A DNA stretch of 64,000 nucleotides from assembly GCF_003265705.1 (NCBI RefSeq), contig NW_020312966.1, forward strand, positions 23,295,962-23,359,961. The letters are read 5' to 3'. The stretch comes from Callorhinus ursinus. Taxonomy: Eukaryota > Chordata > Mammalia > Carnivora > Otariidae. A model generated the notes under the pieces. That model worked only from the letters and a program-made list of their open reading frames with translations. It had not been told where the DNA came from and did not search any database. The position numbers and the translations under genes are program-made. The number at the start of each line of letters is the position of its first letter. The first letter of the stretch is position 1. Below are positions 22,298 to 33,103 of the stretch, in pieces.

Positions 22298-24002
22298 CCT
22301 TTCAGACAGAACTGCCATCTTCCAGTAATTCCACAAAACGACCAACTGAAAGGGGAAGAGGAAAGGTACCTGCTCTGTATATGTTCCCTAGGCCTTTTAG
22401 AAAACATAGGGTTGTAAAATCTATAAAGAACTTATCAAACTCAACACCCCAAGAACAAATGATCCAATCAAGAAATGGGCAGCAGACATGAACAGACATT
22501 TTTCCAAAGAAGACATCCAAATGGCCAACAGGCACATGAAAAAGTGCTCAACGTTGCTCGGCATCAGGGAAATCCAAATCAAAACCTCCATGAGATATCA
22601 CCTCACATCCGTCAGAATGGCTAGAATTAACAAGTCAGGGAACGACAGATGTTGGCGGGGATGTGGAGAAAGGGGAACCCTCCTACACTGTTGGTGGGAA
22701 TGCAAGCTGGTGCGACCCCTCTGGAAAATAGTATGGAGGTTCCTCAAACAGTTGAAAATAGAGCTACCCTACAATGCAGCAATTGCACTACTGTACCCCA
22801 TACAAATGTAGGGATCCGAAGGGGTACGTGCACCCCGATGTTTATAGCAGCAATGTCCACAATAGCCAAACTGTGGAAAGAGCCAAGATGTCCATCGACA
22901 GATGAATGGATAAAGAAGAAGTGGTATATATACACAATGGAATATTATGCAGCCATCAAAAGGAATGAGATATTGCCATTTGCAACGACATGGATGGAAC
23001 TGGAGGGTGTTATGCTGAGTGAAATAAGTCAATCAGAGAAAGACATGTATCATATGACCTCACTGATAGGAGGAATTCTTCATCTCAGGAAACAAACTGA
23101 GGGTTGCTGGAGTGGGGGTGGGGTGGGAGGGATGGGGTGGCTGGGTGATAGACATTGGGGAGGGTATGTGCTATGGTGAGCGCTGTGAATTGTGCAAGAC
23201 TGTTGAATCACAGATCTGTACTTCTGAAACAAATAATGCAATATATGTTAAAAAAAAAAAAAAAAGAACAAGATAGCAGGAGGGGAAGAATGAAGGGGAG
23301 TAAGTCGGAGGGGGAGACGAACCATGAGAGACGATGGACTCTGAAAAACAAACTGAAGTTTCCAGAGGGGAGGGGGGTGGGGGGATGGGTTAGCCTGGTG
23401 ATGGGTATTAAAGAGGGCACGTTCTGCGTGGAGCACTGGGTGTTATGCACAAACAATGAATCATGGAACACTACATCAAAAACTAATGATGTAATGTATG
23501 GTGATTAACATAACAAAAAAAATTTAAAAAAAAGAAAACATAGGGTTGTTCCTTTGGCCACATACATGTGAATCTACAAAAAAACGTGATATTGGGGATC
23601 AAGGGAATGGGCACTTTTCACAAAGGAATGCTCCACAAATGTTACCAAGGCAAAACTGGAAGAGTCTATGATGCTACCCAGCATGCTGTTGGCATTGTTG
23701 TAAACAAACAAGTGAAGGGCAAGACTTCTGCCAAGAGAATTAATGTACATATTGAGTCTATTAAACACTCAAAGAGCCAGAATAGCTTCCTGAAGTGTGT
23801 GTGAAGGAAAACGATCAGAAAAAGAAAGAAACCAAAGAGAAAGGTACTTGGGTTCAACTGAAGCACAAGGTTGCCCCACCCAGAGAAGCACACTTTGTGA
23901 GAGCTGATGGAAAGGAGCCTGAGCTGCTGTAACCCATTCCCTGTGAACTCATGGCATGATAAATGTAAAAAATTAAAAGACCGCAAGACTATAAAAAAAA
24001 AA
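22298..24002 (+). pseudogene. RPL21: RPL21 processed pseudogene, split by an L1
   Basis: An intronless, full-length retrocopy of ribosomal protein L21 mRNA (60S large subunit). The 5' UTR (gaactgccatcttccagtaa) starts at about 22298. The start codon is ACG at 22338-22340, followed by an in-frame TGA and a small insertion. The coding match resumes at atgttccctaggccttttag and, after the L1 (22416-23532) and its repeated target, continues from 23550. Recognisable peptides include DIKGMGT-like [11 protein letters not shown] and [15 protein letters not shown]. Further stops replace Arg (catgtga), Lys (gtgtga) and Glu (ctgtaa). The copy ends with ATTAAA-like sequence and poly(A) at 23993-24004. It is non-functional. 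Confidence 0.95.
22416..23532 (+). mobile_element. LINE-1 3' end with ORF2 C-terminus, inside RPL21 pseudogene
   Basis: A 5'-truncated L1. Positions 22416-23090 encode the ORF2 C-terminal region in broken frames: [19 protein letters not shown] near 22650-22707, then after a frameshift near 22800 MFIAAMSTIAKLWKEPRCPS and WYIYTMEYYAAIK. The 3' UTR has G-rich tracts at 23112-23150 and 23367-23389, and an A-rich tail ends at 23532. A perfect 17-bp target duplication agaaaacatagggttgt (22399-22415, 23533-23549) is itself RPL21 coding sequence. Confidence 0.96.
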
Positions 24003-24012
24003 AAGTCTACAC

Positions 24013-24288
24013 CCATTGTCTTTGCAACTGGAGATTTCATAGAAAAAAAAACATATTGAGGTGCTAAGGTGCTCTTACAAACACACATATCTTCTTCATG
24101 CCCCAGTAAAACAACTCTACTGATATCAAAGACCGCAGTGAGCAGAAACAAATGTTTACTGTCAGCCCAAGTCAAAGGTATGTTCAGTGGTCAAATCAAG
24201 GAATGACCCGCCATGTGCTCAGATCTTGGACTATTGCATGCATGGCTATAGAACCAAGGGTAAAACCACAAGGTCTCTCTCTATATTG
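24013..24288. other. Unique sequence after the retrocopy
   Basis: No recognised feature between the RPL21 poly(A) and the GT repeat. Confidence 0.4.
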
Positions 24289-24324
24289 GTGTGTGTGTGT
24301 GTGTGCATGTGTGTGTGTATGCGT
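24289..24324. repeat. (GT)n microsatellite
   Basis: Imperfect GT repeat with gc and at interruptions. Two overlapping short frames here are incidental. Confidence 0.92.
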
Positions 24325-24623
24325 AAGACAACCATTACCCGATGTTCCAGATCTATGGCACTGGAAAGAGCTTTCTCAAAGGAAAGCCCAGGCAGTAGAG
24401 TTTTCAGCTGTCAGAATCCTACAGCACCAGATGGTTGATGCATGACTGAAGAAAAGTGCTCAGACAGCATCTTTCTAATACTGTCTTAGATTTAGTGACT
24501 GTAAAACACTGAAGTTGAAGTAAAGGTTTTCTGTATTATGATGTTCTAGCCTAATACATCCCAAAAGATATAAATATTATAAACAAAAACAAGAGCAGGC
24601 GGGGAGAGTCAATAAATTTCCTT
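24325..24623. other. Unique sequence, nothing recognised
   Basis: No repeat family or coding signal is visible. Confidence 0.4.
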
Positions 24624-24639
24624 AGAAGAACAGGTCTGG

Positions 24640-24855
24640 GGGCACCTGGGTGGCTCAGTCGGTTAAGCATCCAACTCTTGGTTTCAGCTCAGGTCATGAT
24701 CTCATGGGTCAAGAGATCGAGCCCCACACTGGGCATTCATCAGGGAGTCTGCTTGAAGATTCTCTCTCTCCCTCTCTTTCTGCCCCTCCCCCCACTTGTG
24801 CATGCATGCGTGTTCTCTCTCTCTCTCTCAAATAAATAAATCTTAAAAAAAGAGA
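24640..24855 (+). mobile_element. CAN-SINE, sense
   Basis: Head gggcacctgggtggctcagt, an older-type body (atccaactcttggtttcagc), CT-rich zone, AAATAAATAAATC and an A/GA-rich tail. Perfect 16-bp target duplication agaagaacaggtctgg at 24624-24639 and 24870-24885. Confidence 0.95.
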
Positions 24856-24909
24856 AAGAGAGAAGAAGAAGAAGAACAGGTCTGGATGTGGGATGCTAAT
24901 TTTTTTTCC

Positions 24910-25290
24910 TAGGGCTGCCACAACAAATGACCCCAAATTCGGTAATCATCCTCTCACACTTTGGGAGGCCAGAAGTCCAAAATCAAGGGGTTGGCTCCTT
25001 CTGGAGGCTCTCTCTCTTGACTGCTGACGGTCACCAGCAATCCCTGACTCTCCGAGGCCTCTCACAGCATCACGGCAATCCCTGCCCCCATCTGCACATG
25101 GCCTTCTCTGTACCTCACACATCCTGTCTTCTTACAGGGACTGGTGTTTTCATAAGGACTCTCTAGCTCCAGAATGCTTTCATCTCGAGGTCCTTAATAA
25201 TTACATCTGCCAAAGATCCCATTTCCAAATATGCTCATATTGTGAGTTTCTGTGCAGCCATGAACTTAGGCAGAACACTATTCAACCCAC
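24910..25290 (-). mobile_element. MLT1-like LTR (ERVL-MaLR), antisense
   Basis: The segment starts cctagggctgccacaacaaa and ends ttcaaccca, the reverse order of MLT1 LTRs. Internal matches include ggaggccagaagtccaaaat, cacatggccttctctgt and ttacatctgccaaagatccc. It is a solo or decayed LTR with no retroviral frames around it. Confidence 0.7.
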
Positions 25291-27515
25291 TCCAGATGCT
25301 ATTCTTGCCCCATGACTTCCAAGCACAGAGCTTCTCTAGGTTCCAAATGGCAACGGGGGGGGTGCTTTTAGGTTGAGAATGGTAACTGAACACTTTCTAC
25401 TAGAAGGTTAACAGAAACTATGCAGACATCTCTCTCAGTGTCTCCTGCGTAAGGGCTTTTGAAACGCTTTTTTGAAAGAGAACCTCCTGTGCTAATATAG
25501 TTCATCATAGTTTATCATTATCAATAAAACCTCAGGAAAATTAAAGCACAAAGAAATTGCCCCAAAAGCACTATCAGTTTGAATGAAATCCACAAAAGTT
25601 CCAAAGCAACAATAAAGCCTGGGGTCTGTGCCCTCTCCATTCATGAGGCATTTCAGCATTTCAAAAAAAAAAAAAAAAAAAAAAAGGATGCCAAGCACAA
25701 ATGGACTGCTGTCCTAGATTTGAATGTGCGTGAATGTAAATAGCTGTTGGCTTAGAATAGTGGAAATCACAAATGGTTATTGCCGCTTTCATTCAGGTGG
25801 GCTTTTTTTTAATGTGGCTTTAGTTTTTTCTATCATTAGTGATGAGAGAAATACCTTTTGTTTAGCTAAGCACAGGAAGAAGGGCCCCAGCCTCCCATCA
25901 GAATAGAGAGTGAACAGATGCAGCCCCAGGTAGCACAGACCCGAAAGTCCTTTCCTAATATAAAATTTAGGGCTTTACTGTGACAAAATATCAGAGAAGG
26001 CTAAGTGTTGGCTTCAAAAAAGGAAGGTCAACTTCTGCAGCTCTTTCTCAGGCAACAATTCCTGATGTTCCATTATTCTTTGTTCCTTGCAGTGGATGGT
26101 GGGCTTCACTTAGAAAGCATTATAGGAGAATGAAGTAAATGATACTAAAAGTGCCTACATTACACTTAGAAATCTGGCAGGCCCTGGAAACCTTCTTTTC
26201 TGTCTAATTCTATGGCTTTCAGCACAAGGAAATTTGGGGGAGATGCCACTAAAATAGATATTAAGGAAGCAAATGTTACCTTTCTTTTTTTACATCCTTT
26301 TTTTTTTATGGTACTGTTTCATTCAGTTGGATTAAAGAGTATGTTTCCTATCAAAGAGTCAGGGCTTTGAAGTCGTGTTGGTTTATTGCTTTCTCTTCAT
26401 TACCAATATCCCTTGAACCAATCTCTTCCAAGATTAGTCAGTATGTTTATTTCAGAAATGCAGAAAATGAGAGTTCTTCACTTCCATATCCATGCATAGT
26501 GCTCTGCACGACTAGGCAATCTATAAAAATTGGTTGAAATAAAATGACACAGAGACAGAAACCACCCTTCAGAAATTCACTGTTCAGATGTTAGAATAGA
26601 ATTGACAAAAAGAAGGACCATGATGTATTCAGGATTGGGAGAGTTCTAGCTCTTGATGCACGCAAGAATGCCATTTCTCTTCTGGGGTTCTGATTGCCAC
26701 ACTGTTGTATCCTTTGAAGTAAGAAAGGTAGAATTGTTCAAACTCTGGAATTATATAAATCACAGCCAAGAAAAAAAAGAGGAAGAAGCCAACACTGGTC
26801 TATTTTACTTCAAAGCTGCATACTTTCAAGCCACCTCACATGTGTTAAATTTCTCAATGTTACAATACGTCATTCTTTGGCCTCACAGGAAATTTGAACC
26901 ACCACGTTGAGCAATCAATAAAAATCCTCTTCGTTTTCACAACACCCAAGCAATATTTTCTAACTTTGTTTTGAGTCACTCGAAGCAAGCTTTTTACAGT
27001 TCCTTTGATATGTACTTCTATAAAGAAACACCCTCGTGTTTCTGTTTCAAAAATCTAATGCTCTTTTGAAATATATTTCTAAAATTATGTCTTGGCAATC
27101 CTGGATTATAAGAAAAAAAATGCTGAGGTACAGGCAGGCTTCAGAAGAGATGGCATTTGAAAGATCACTGGAGCTGCATTCCAGTTAAGATAACAGGACA
27201 CTGGTTTGGGGGAACCGGCAGAGGATTGTTGAACGTGTAAACCTCATCACTGTCTCTAAATTAGTAATAACTGCAGTCCCAGCTTTGAAAGACCCAGATG
27301 CTAACACGCACTGAAACTGTGATAGATAGTAGAGCAGTGGGAAATGATATTTAAAAAAATAATAACAATAAAGACTCGGCATTATCAGCTGTGTAATTGA
27401 GCTGATAATGTGAATGTCTCTTCTTTGTAATTTTTTGAAAGGATTTTCCAGAATATTGCCAAAGCTGATACAAGAAATGGACGTGTAACAATCACTCAGA
27501 GTTAATATGAACATT
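25291..27515. other. Mostly unique sequence; poly(A) at 25663-25685
   Basis: A 23-base poly(A) follows an AATAAA at about 25609 by some 50 bp, but no transcript is recognisable upstream and no duplication flanks it. The rest, including frames at 26653-26910 and 27185-27514, is unassigned. Confidence 0.4.
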
Positions 27516-27519
27516 CAAC

Positions 27520-28850
27520 ATCCTATCATATTTGACTCAGACCTTCGTTTTTATGAAAGATCACAAATACTACAGATAAAACTGATGGCTTTTCTGACCC
27601 CTCCCCCATCCCTGGCATCAGTCACTACCCTATATTTGTTGAGTATGCAATCCATATTTGTACGTACTTGTAATGAACACATATTTGAAAATGTACAAAT
27701 CATATATACAGTGTTGTATTTTTTAATTTATGCAAACGTTATCACACTGTATGTAACTTTCTACAATTTGCTTTTGTTTTTACTCAACCTTAGGTATTCC
27801 GAAACCCATCCCTATTTATGCATTCATATAGTTTATTCAATTTGCTGTAGAATACCCGGATAAACAATGTGTTTATCCCTTTCCCTACGTATGAGAATTT
27901 GAGGGTTTTTTTTTCCTTTTATAAATGATGCTATCATTTGCACAGTTACATACCCTAGAATTTTCTAGGACATATATCCAGAAATGGAATAGTTGGGTCA
28001 TGGTATCTATGCATTTTCAACTATAATAGATGTTGCCGTGGGGTTCTACAATGTGCTTCTTCCAATTTACCCAATCACTAGAATTGTATGAGACTTTCCA
28101 CATTTTCCCCAGTACTTGATTTTTTGTACCTTTATAATATGTTGTTCTGATTGGGTTTAAAATAAAATCTCATTGTTTCATTTTGCTTTCATACATTATT
28201 AATGAAGTCAACCATTTTTTCATATTTGTTCTCTCTTTCCATTTCCTTTTCTATGGTTACCTGTTCATATATTCTGCCCATTTCTCTACTGAGTTGTTTA
28301 TCTTTTTCTGTCAGATTTGTGGTATACATTCATACTTTTCGTGGCTTATGATTATAGATCTATTGTGTATGTTGCAAATATCTTCTGTTGCTCATCTGTT
28401 AACTTTGTGGTGTACTTTTTGAGCAAAAGTTTTAAATCTTTATAAAATGTATCAAAGTTTGTCTTTCTTTGTAACTTCTTGAGGTATCTGGTTTAAAAAA
28501 TTCTTTCCTACAATTTGGTCGCAAATACATTTGCCATATTTTATTCTAACATTTTAATGTTTAGGACTTTAATATATATTTAGGACTTTTGTAAATCTTA
28601 TGAAGTATCAATTTATATCAGTTAAATTTAAAATATAAATATTTTAATAATTAAATAGTATATACTAATGTATTTTATATTCCAATATTGATATATTTTT
28701 CAATGTTTGGGATTTTTATGTGTAATCAGGTATTTAATGTATATTTAGAACACACAGTTTTTAGATTTTCCTCTTTCTTTATAACTTCTTGAAGGTATCT
28801 GGTTAAACAAATTCTTTCCTAGCCTGCGGTCATATTTTACTACATCTTAT
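27520..28850 (-). mobile_element. Old LINE-1 (L1M-type) 3' region, antisense
   Basis: Matches to the common antisense L1M 3' region occur in order: ataaatgatgctatcatttg, atccagaaatggaatagttgggtcat, ccaatttacccaatcacta, atctcattgtttcattttgc, ttctgcccatttctctactgag, gtatgttgcaaatatcttct. A block of about 100 bp at 28460-28560 recurs diverged at 28768-28868. Frames at 27507-27863 and 28183-28422 are incidental. Confidence 0.65.
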
Positions 28851-28863
28851 TCTAACATTTTAA

Positions 28864-29405
28864 AAATGTCTTCATTTGAATACAGTTGACCCACCATGTT
28901 ACATTAGTTTCAGGTGTACAACATAGTGATTCGACTTCTCTAAGCTACCATCTGTCACCGTACACTATTACAATACCATTGACTATATTCCCAATGCTGT
29001 GCCTTTTATTCCCATGATCTACTCTATCTATAACAGGAATCCTGTATCTTCCTCTTCCCTTCACCCATTTTGCCAATCCCCTGACCACCCCCCAAATCTG
29101 GCAACCATGAATTTGTTCTCTGTATTTATGAGTGTGTTTTTTTGTTTGTTTGTCTGTTTATTCATTTGTTTTGGGTTTTTTTTTTTTTTTTAGATTCCAC
29201 ATATGAGTAAAATCATATGGTATTTGCCTTTCTCAGTCTGACTTATTTCACTTAGCAAAATACCCTCTAGGTCCATCCGTGATTAAAAAATTAAAAATAG
29301 AAATACCATATGATCCAATAATTCTACTACTGGGTATTTACCCAAAGAAAATAAAAACACTAATTCAAAAAGATGTAAACACCCTATACTTATTGCAGCA
29401 TTATC
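28864..29405 (-). mobile_element. LINE-1 3' end with 5' inversion (twin-priming structure)
   Basis: Positions 28864-29278 are antisense L1 3' sequence ending at accctctaggtccatcc. From 29280 the strand flips: gtgattaaaaaattaaaaat, ccatatgatccaataattct and cactattgcagcattat-like sequence are sense ORF2 sequence that normally lies upstream in L1. Flanking ctaacattttaa at 28852-28863 and 29406-29417 fits a target duplication. This arrangement is the hallmark of twin priming. Confidence 0.75.
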
Positions 29406-29417
29406 CTAACATTTTAA

Positions 29418-29799
29418 TGTTATTTTATTTTTCTTTTTATCATGGAGAATCAAGTAGCTCAAATCCTTTTATTGAAATGACTATGGTCCCATATAGGCTT
29501 TAGTCTATCTTGAAGGCTCTCCATCTGTTCTATTTATTCCGGAACTAAAATATTAACGTAGATTTACTAACACTCTTGTTCTACCACAATATTATGGCAG
29601 AAATACTTAACTGTGCTCCTGAATTTAACAGGAATGCTTCTAACATTTTCTCGTTAAACACAATGCCATAGTTTTCTGAACGTCCCCTTTTAATCCTAAT
29701 TTGCACGAAACATTAATGTAAACATGCTGACTTGTATTGACTGCTGCTCATTCTGTAGCTTTAGAAAACTAATATAAGGCATTTTCCTTTAACCTATAA
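29418..29799. other. AT-rich sequence, not assigned
   Basis: It lies between two L1 relics and may continue the old L1, but no clear motif is visible. Confidence 0.35.
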
Positions 29800-30330
29800 A
29801 TTGGGTGGATTAGATAAATAAATATTTTTGGATGTTAACTAGCCTTCCATTCCTAGTATAAATCCTATTTTACTTTTTACTCATTTCTTTTAAACCCATA
29901 TATTTTCTTGCTGATATTTTATTTAGGATTTCTATATCTATTCATAAATAATGCTATTGTATAATAATTTTGTTTTTATGTATTGTCCTTAATCAATTTT
30001 GTTATCAAATTTGTAATAATCTAAAAAAAAAAATAAGCTAGGTATCTCTTCACTTTTTCTCTTTTCCAAGACAGGAAATATCTATTTCTTAAAACTCTAG
30101 CAAAATCATCTATAAATCTTCCTGGACCAGAACTCTATGGGGGTGATTTTTAATTAGTAAATTAATTTCTTTGCCATGGATTGTTTCATTTTTATTTTTC
30201 TATTTCTCCTTGGGTTTGTTTTGGTAAGTATATATTTCACTCATAAATGCCCATTTACCCACATTTTCAAATGTGTTCATATATTACATACTCATAGTAC
30301 TCTCTTATGATTTCTATATTCTCTTTTCTA
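29800..30330 (-). mobile_element. Old LINE-1 ORF2 region, antisense
   Basis: Reversed reverse-transcriptase region: gctgatattttatttaggatttc, aactctagcaaaatcatctataaa, ttcctggaccagaactc and tttctatttctccttggg match antisense ORF2 landmarks. Divergence is heavy. Confidence 0.5.
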
Positions 30331-30334
30331 GTCT

Positions 30335-31535
30335 AACTGACCTCTTTTCAACCAGGCAAAACAGATTCAGGCTAGATTTCTTTTGAGGTCATCATTTCCA
30401 TCCAGTCAACCACTATTTCATCAAATATGCATGGATTTAGAAGAGTCCCAAAAAGCAGCTAATACAACCACCTAAGCCCAGAAATCAAAATCAGAGTTAG
30501 TTTAAGTAGAATTCAATTTTTTTAATTTTTTTATTTTTTTAGTGTAAAATACTTTTATAGTTGTTGGCCTTTAGTTACATCATAATCTATGTATTATCTA
30601 TTTGCATAATATTTACATCACTATAAGATTTTATAGGTAAACATTTCAATTAGGTATTCTTATTTATAGGAAAAACAATCACTGGGTAGAAATATGTAAT
30701 ATTTAATTTTCTCTCCCAATATTAACATCAGTCATGAAGAAATAACCAAAGCACCACCTCCATCTGGAGGAAGCTAATGATAATTCTGGAACATAGGAAG
30801 CAACAGCCTTTGGAACAGCAATATATAAAACCTAGGCCTACAGTATAATGCATATAAAAGTCGACAGTAATTTTTTTCAAATGTGAAGAAAACAAGCTAT
30901 TTTTTCGACAAAATTAAACAGAGCACCCCAAATTGGAATTATTCAGCTGACTTTTGTTTTACAGCAACATTCCCTGATGAGATGACTCACAGACAATGAC
31001 TTCTGAAGAAATTCTGTTAGGGGTAAAGATGATAGATTGCTTAGGTCAAAAAGTATTTTTAAAACCTGCACATAATTTCCTACTCTTGGAGACTTAAAAT
31101 GCAAATAAACATAAAAATATGTTTGATTAATTTTGCAATAAAGAAATCTGTTCAATTTTGTTAACCCAGTTTTTTAAGAGTATTTCATAACAGACCCCTT
31201 TTTTCCCACATGGCAGCTATTTTGGGTCATGGAATATGCTTTGGAAAACACTACTGTGGTAGCATTTAATAGAGTGTAACTTTGAAGGGAAAATAGAAAA
31301 CACGCATACAAATCAATGTGATAATCTATAGATAGGTTCATAATTCATATATAGAATACAACTAAAGTCCAAAGCACTAGCCCTTAAGAGTAGCTAAGTT
31401 ATCAGGACTCACTTTTAAAAAACACAGAGTTAAAATTCTTACCTGTCTGCATTTCCAAAATGCTTTTTCCCCCAAACACAAGGTAGCTGATACCCTATGC
31501 ATGTAAGAGAAGAATCATACAAGCTTTCTTCTCTC
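30335..31535. other. Unique sequence, nothing recognised
   Basis: T-rich tract at 30518-30541. The 70-codon minus-strand frame at 30943-31155 has no recognisable domain. Confidence 0.4.
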
Positions 31536-31538
31536 TCC

Positions 31539-31540
<2 letters not shown>

Positions 31541-31570
<30 letters not shown>
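31541..31570. repeat. (CA)n microsatellite
   Basis: Fifteen uninterrupted AC units. Confidence 0.97.
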
Positions 31571-31572
<2 letters not shown>

Positions 31573-32545
31573 TGGGGAAGGGTATGAGTAATATACCATT
31601 ACTCTTCTTTTAGAACACAAAAAGGAAATAGTATTAAGCTATCCCTAACACTGGCCACATTTAGATACCCATTAATACACCCAAATTCCTGTATTAGGAA
31701 CTGTCAATGTGACTCTCCTTTTTTATTGAATTTACTTAGAGGACTAACTAAATAGACTTTTATTTATTTAAGTGCTGCTGGAAATATGAGAAAAAAGGAA
31801 AAAACACACTCTTGCTAGGATCTAGGGAATGCTGACCTGTCTAAATGTCTCTTTCCTTTCTCTTGATCATCTATCTTTACACTCCGGAGGACCAAAAGTA
31901 ACTGAATAAACATTATCTTGTCCTTGGCCTTCACCAAGCAAAATTGTTTATATCTGAGACCATTTCCCTTTAGAGTCTGAGATCATTATTTTAAAGTAAA
32001 TTGTCAAATGCTCCATAGTTGATCTCAGTTCAGTTCTGCCATTTGCTGGTCTATGAACCAAGTCCAGGGCATGACATTAAGCCTGTGACTACATAACATG
32101 AGAAAAATATTTTAAGGCAGAATAAAATACCACGTACAGTTCCTGGCAGTGAATCTTAACAATTGAAATATCCTTGTCCAAGCAAACACTTCAAAACACT
32201 GTTTCAGAAATATGACAATCATGCCTACCACACATATAGAGGTAAGAACTTAATGAGATAATGAATGTGAAAGAGCACAGTGCTGTAACAAGTACAATGG
32301 ATTTTCAATAAACATTATTTGAATAAGAATTTATTTAAATGTATTATTACCTGTGATTGAGGAGGGTAAAATTTAACCAAATTAAGCAGCATTCATTTCA
32401 GGAAGTATTTTGGCCATATAAGGGAGCAGAATATGTGACTCCAAGATATGCCTCTCTGGCATGTGAATTATTTTGAGCTGAAGGCAGTTTTGAGCAGACT
32501 CAAAAAAAAAAAATTTACCTCTCTTTTAACTACCTAAAATAATTT
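31571..32545 (+). other. Mostly unique; MIR fragment near 32200-32325
   Basis: Positions 32200-32325 (caatcatgcctaccacac, taatgagataatgaatgtga, gagcacagtgctg, ttcaataaacattatttgaa) follow the 3' half of a sense MIR. The remainder is unassigned. Confidence 0.5.
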
Positions 32546-32549
32546 AGAT

Positions 32550-32880
32550 GGGGAGGGGCTGCTGGCTTAAAGAAAGAGCTCTTACCAGAGATAATTTCCA
32601 TCTAAATGACCTATCTGTATGGCAGGGCAAACTGCTAATTATCAAACATCTGCTCTTCTTATCTTCCTGTGAATTACCCTCCTCCCCTCAAGCCCCAGGA
32701 CATATCCCATTCCTTTGCTCAAGATGGCATATAAGCCTCAATTGCCCAACTTGTCCATGGATCCCATATGCATACATACATAATTAACTTTCTTCCTCCT
32801 GTCAATCTGTTTTGTGTCAATCTACCCTCCACAGAATCAAGAAAGGTAGAGTAAAATTTTTTCCTCCCCAACAGCCATCT
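32550..32880 (+). mobile_element. ERVL-type LTR fragment (tentative), sense
   Basis: The order gatggcatataagcctcaat, ttaactttcttcctcctgtcaatctg, agaaaggtagag and ttttttcctccccaaca matches the 3' half of a mammalian LTR I recognise but cannot name. No retroviral coding sequence is attached. Confidence 0.45.
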
Positions 32881-32895
32881 GGCTGCTTGTTTCCT

Positions 32896-33093
32896 TATTT
32901 TTCTTTTTTAAGATTTATTTATTTATTTGAGAGAGAAATCGCATGAACACAGAGGGAGAGGGCACACAGAGAGAGGGGGAGAAGCAGACTCTCCACTGAG
33001 CAGGGAGCCCAATGCAGGGCTTGATCCCAGGACCCTGGGATCATGACCTGAGCTGAAGGCAGATGCTTAACCAACTGAGCCACCTAGGGGCTC
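32896..33093 (-). mobile_element. CAN-SINE, antisense
   Basis: Tail ttttttaagatttatttatttattt, head end ccaactgagccacctagggg. Short target duplication cttgtttcct at 32886-32895 and 33094-33103. Confidence 0.92.
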
Positions 33094-33103
33094 CTTGTTT
33101 CCT

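Noticed and set aside
22649..23179. 176-codon plus-strand frame
   Set aside because: It is the frameshifted C-terminus of L1 ORF2 running into the 3' UTR, not a host gene.
23666..24175. 169-codon minus-strand frame
   Set aside because: It is antisense to the RPL21 pseudogene and has no domain of its own.
25609..25685. AATAAA plus 23-A run suggesting a processed pseudogene
   Set aside because: The signal is about 50 bp from the A run, no transcript is recognised upstream and no target duplication was found.
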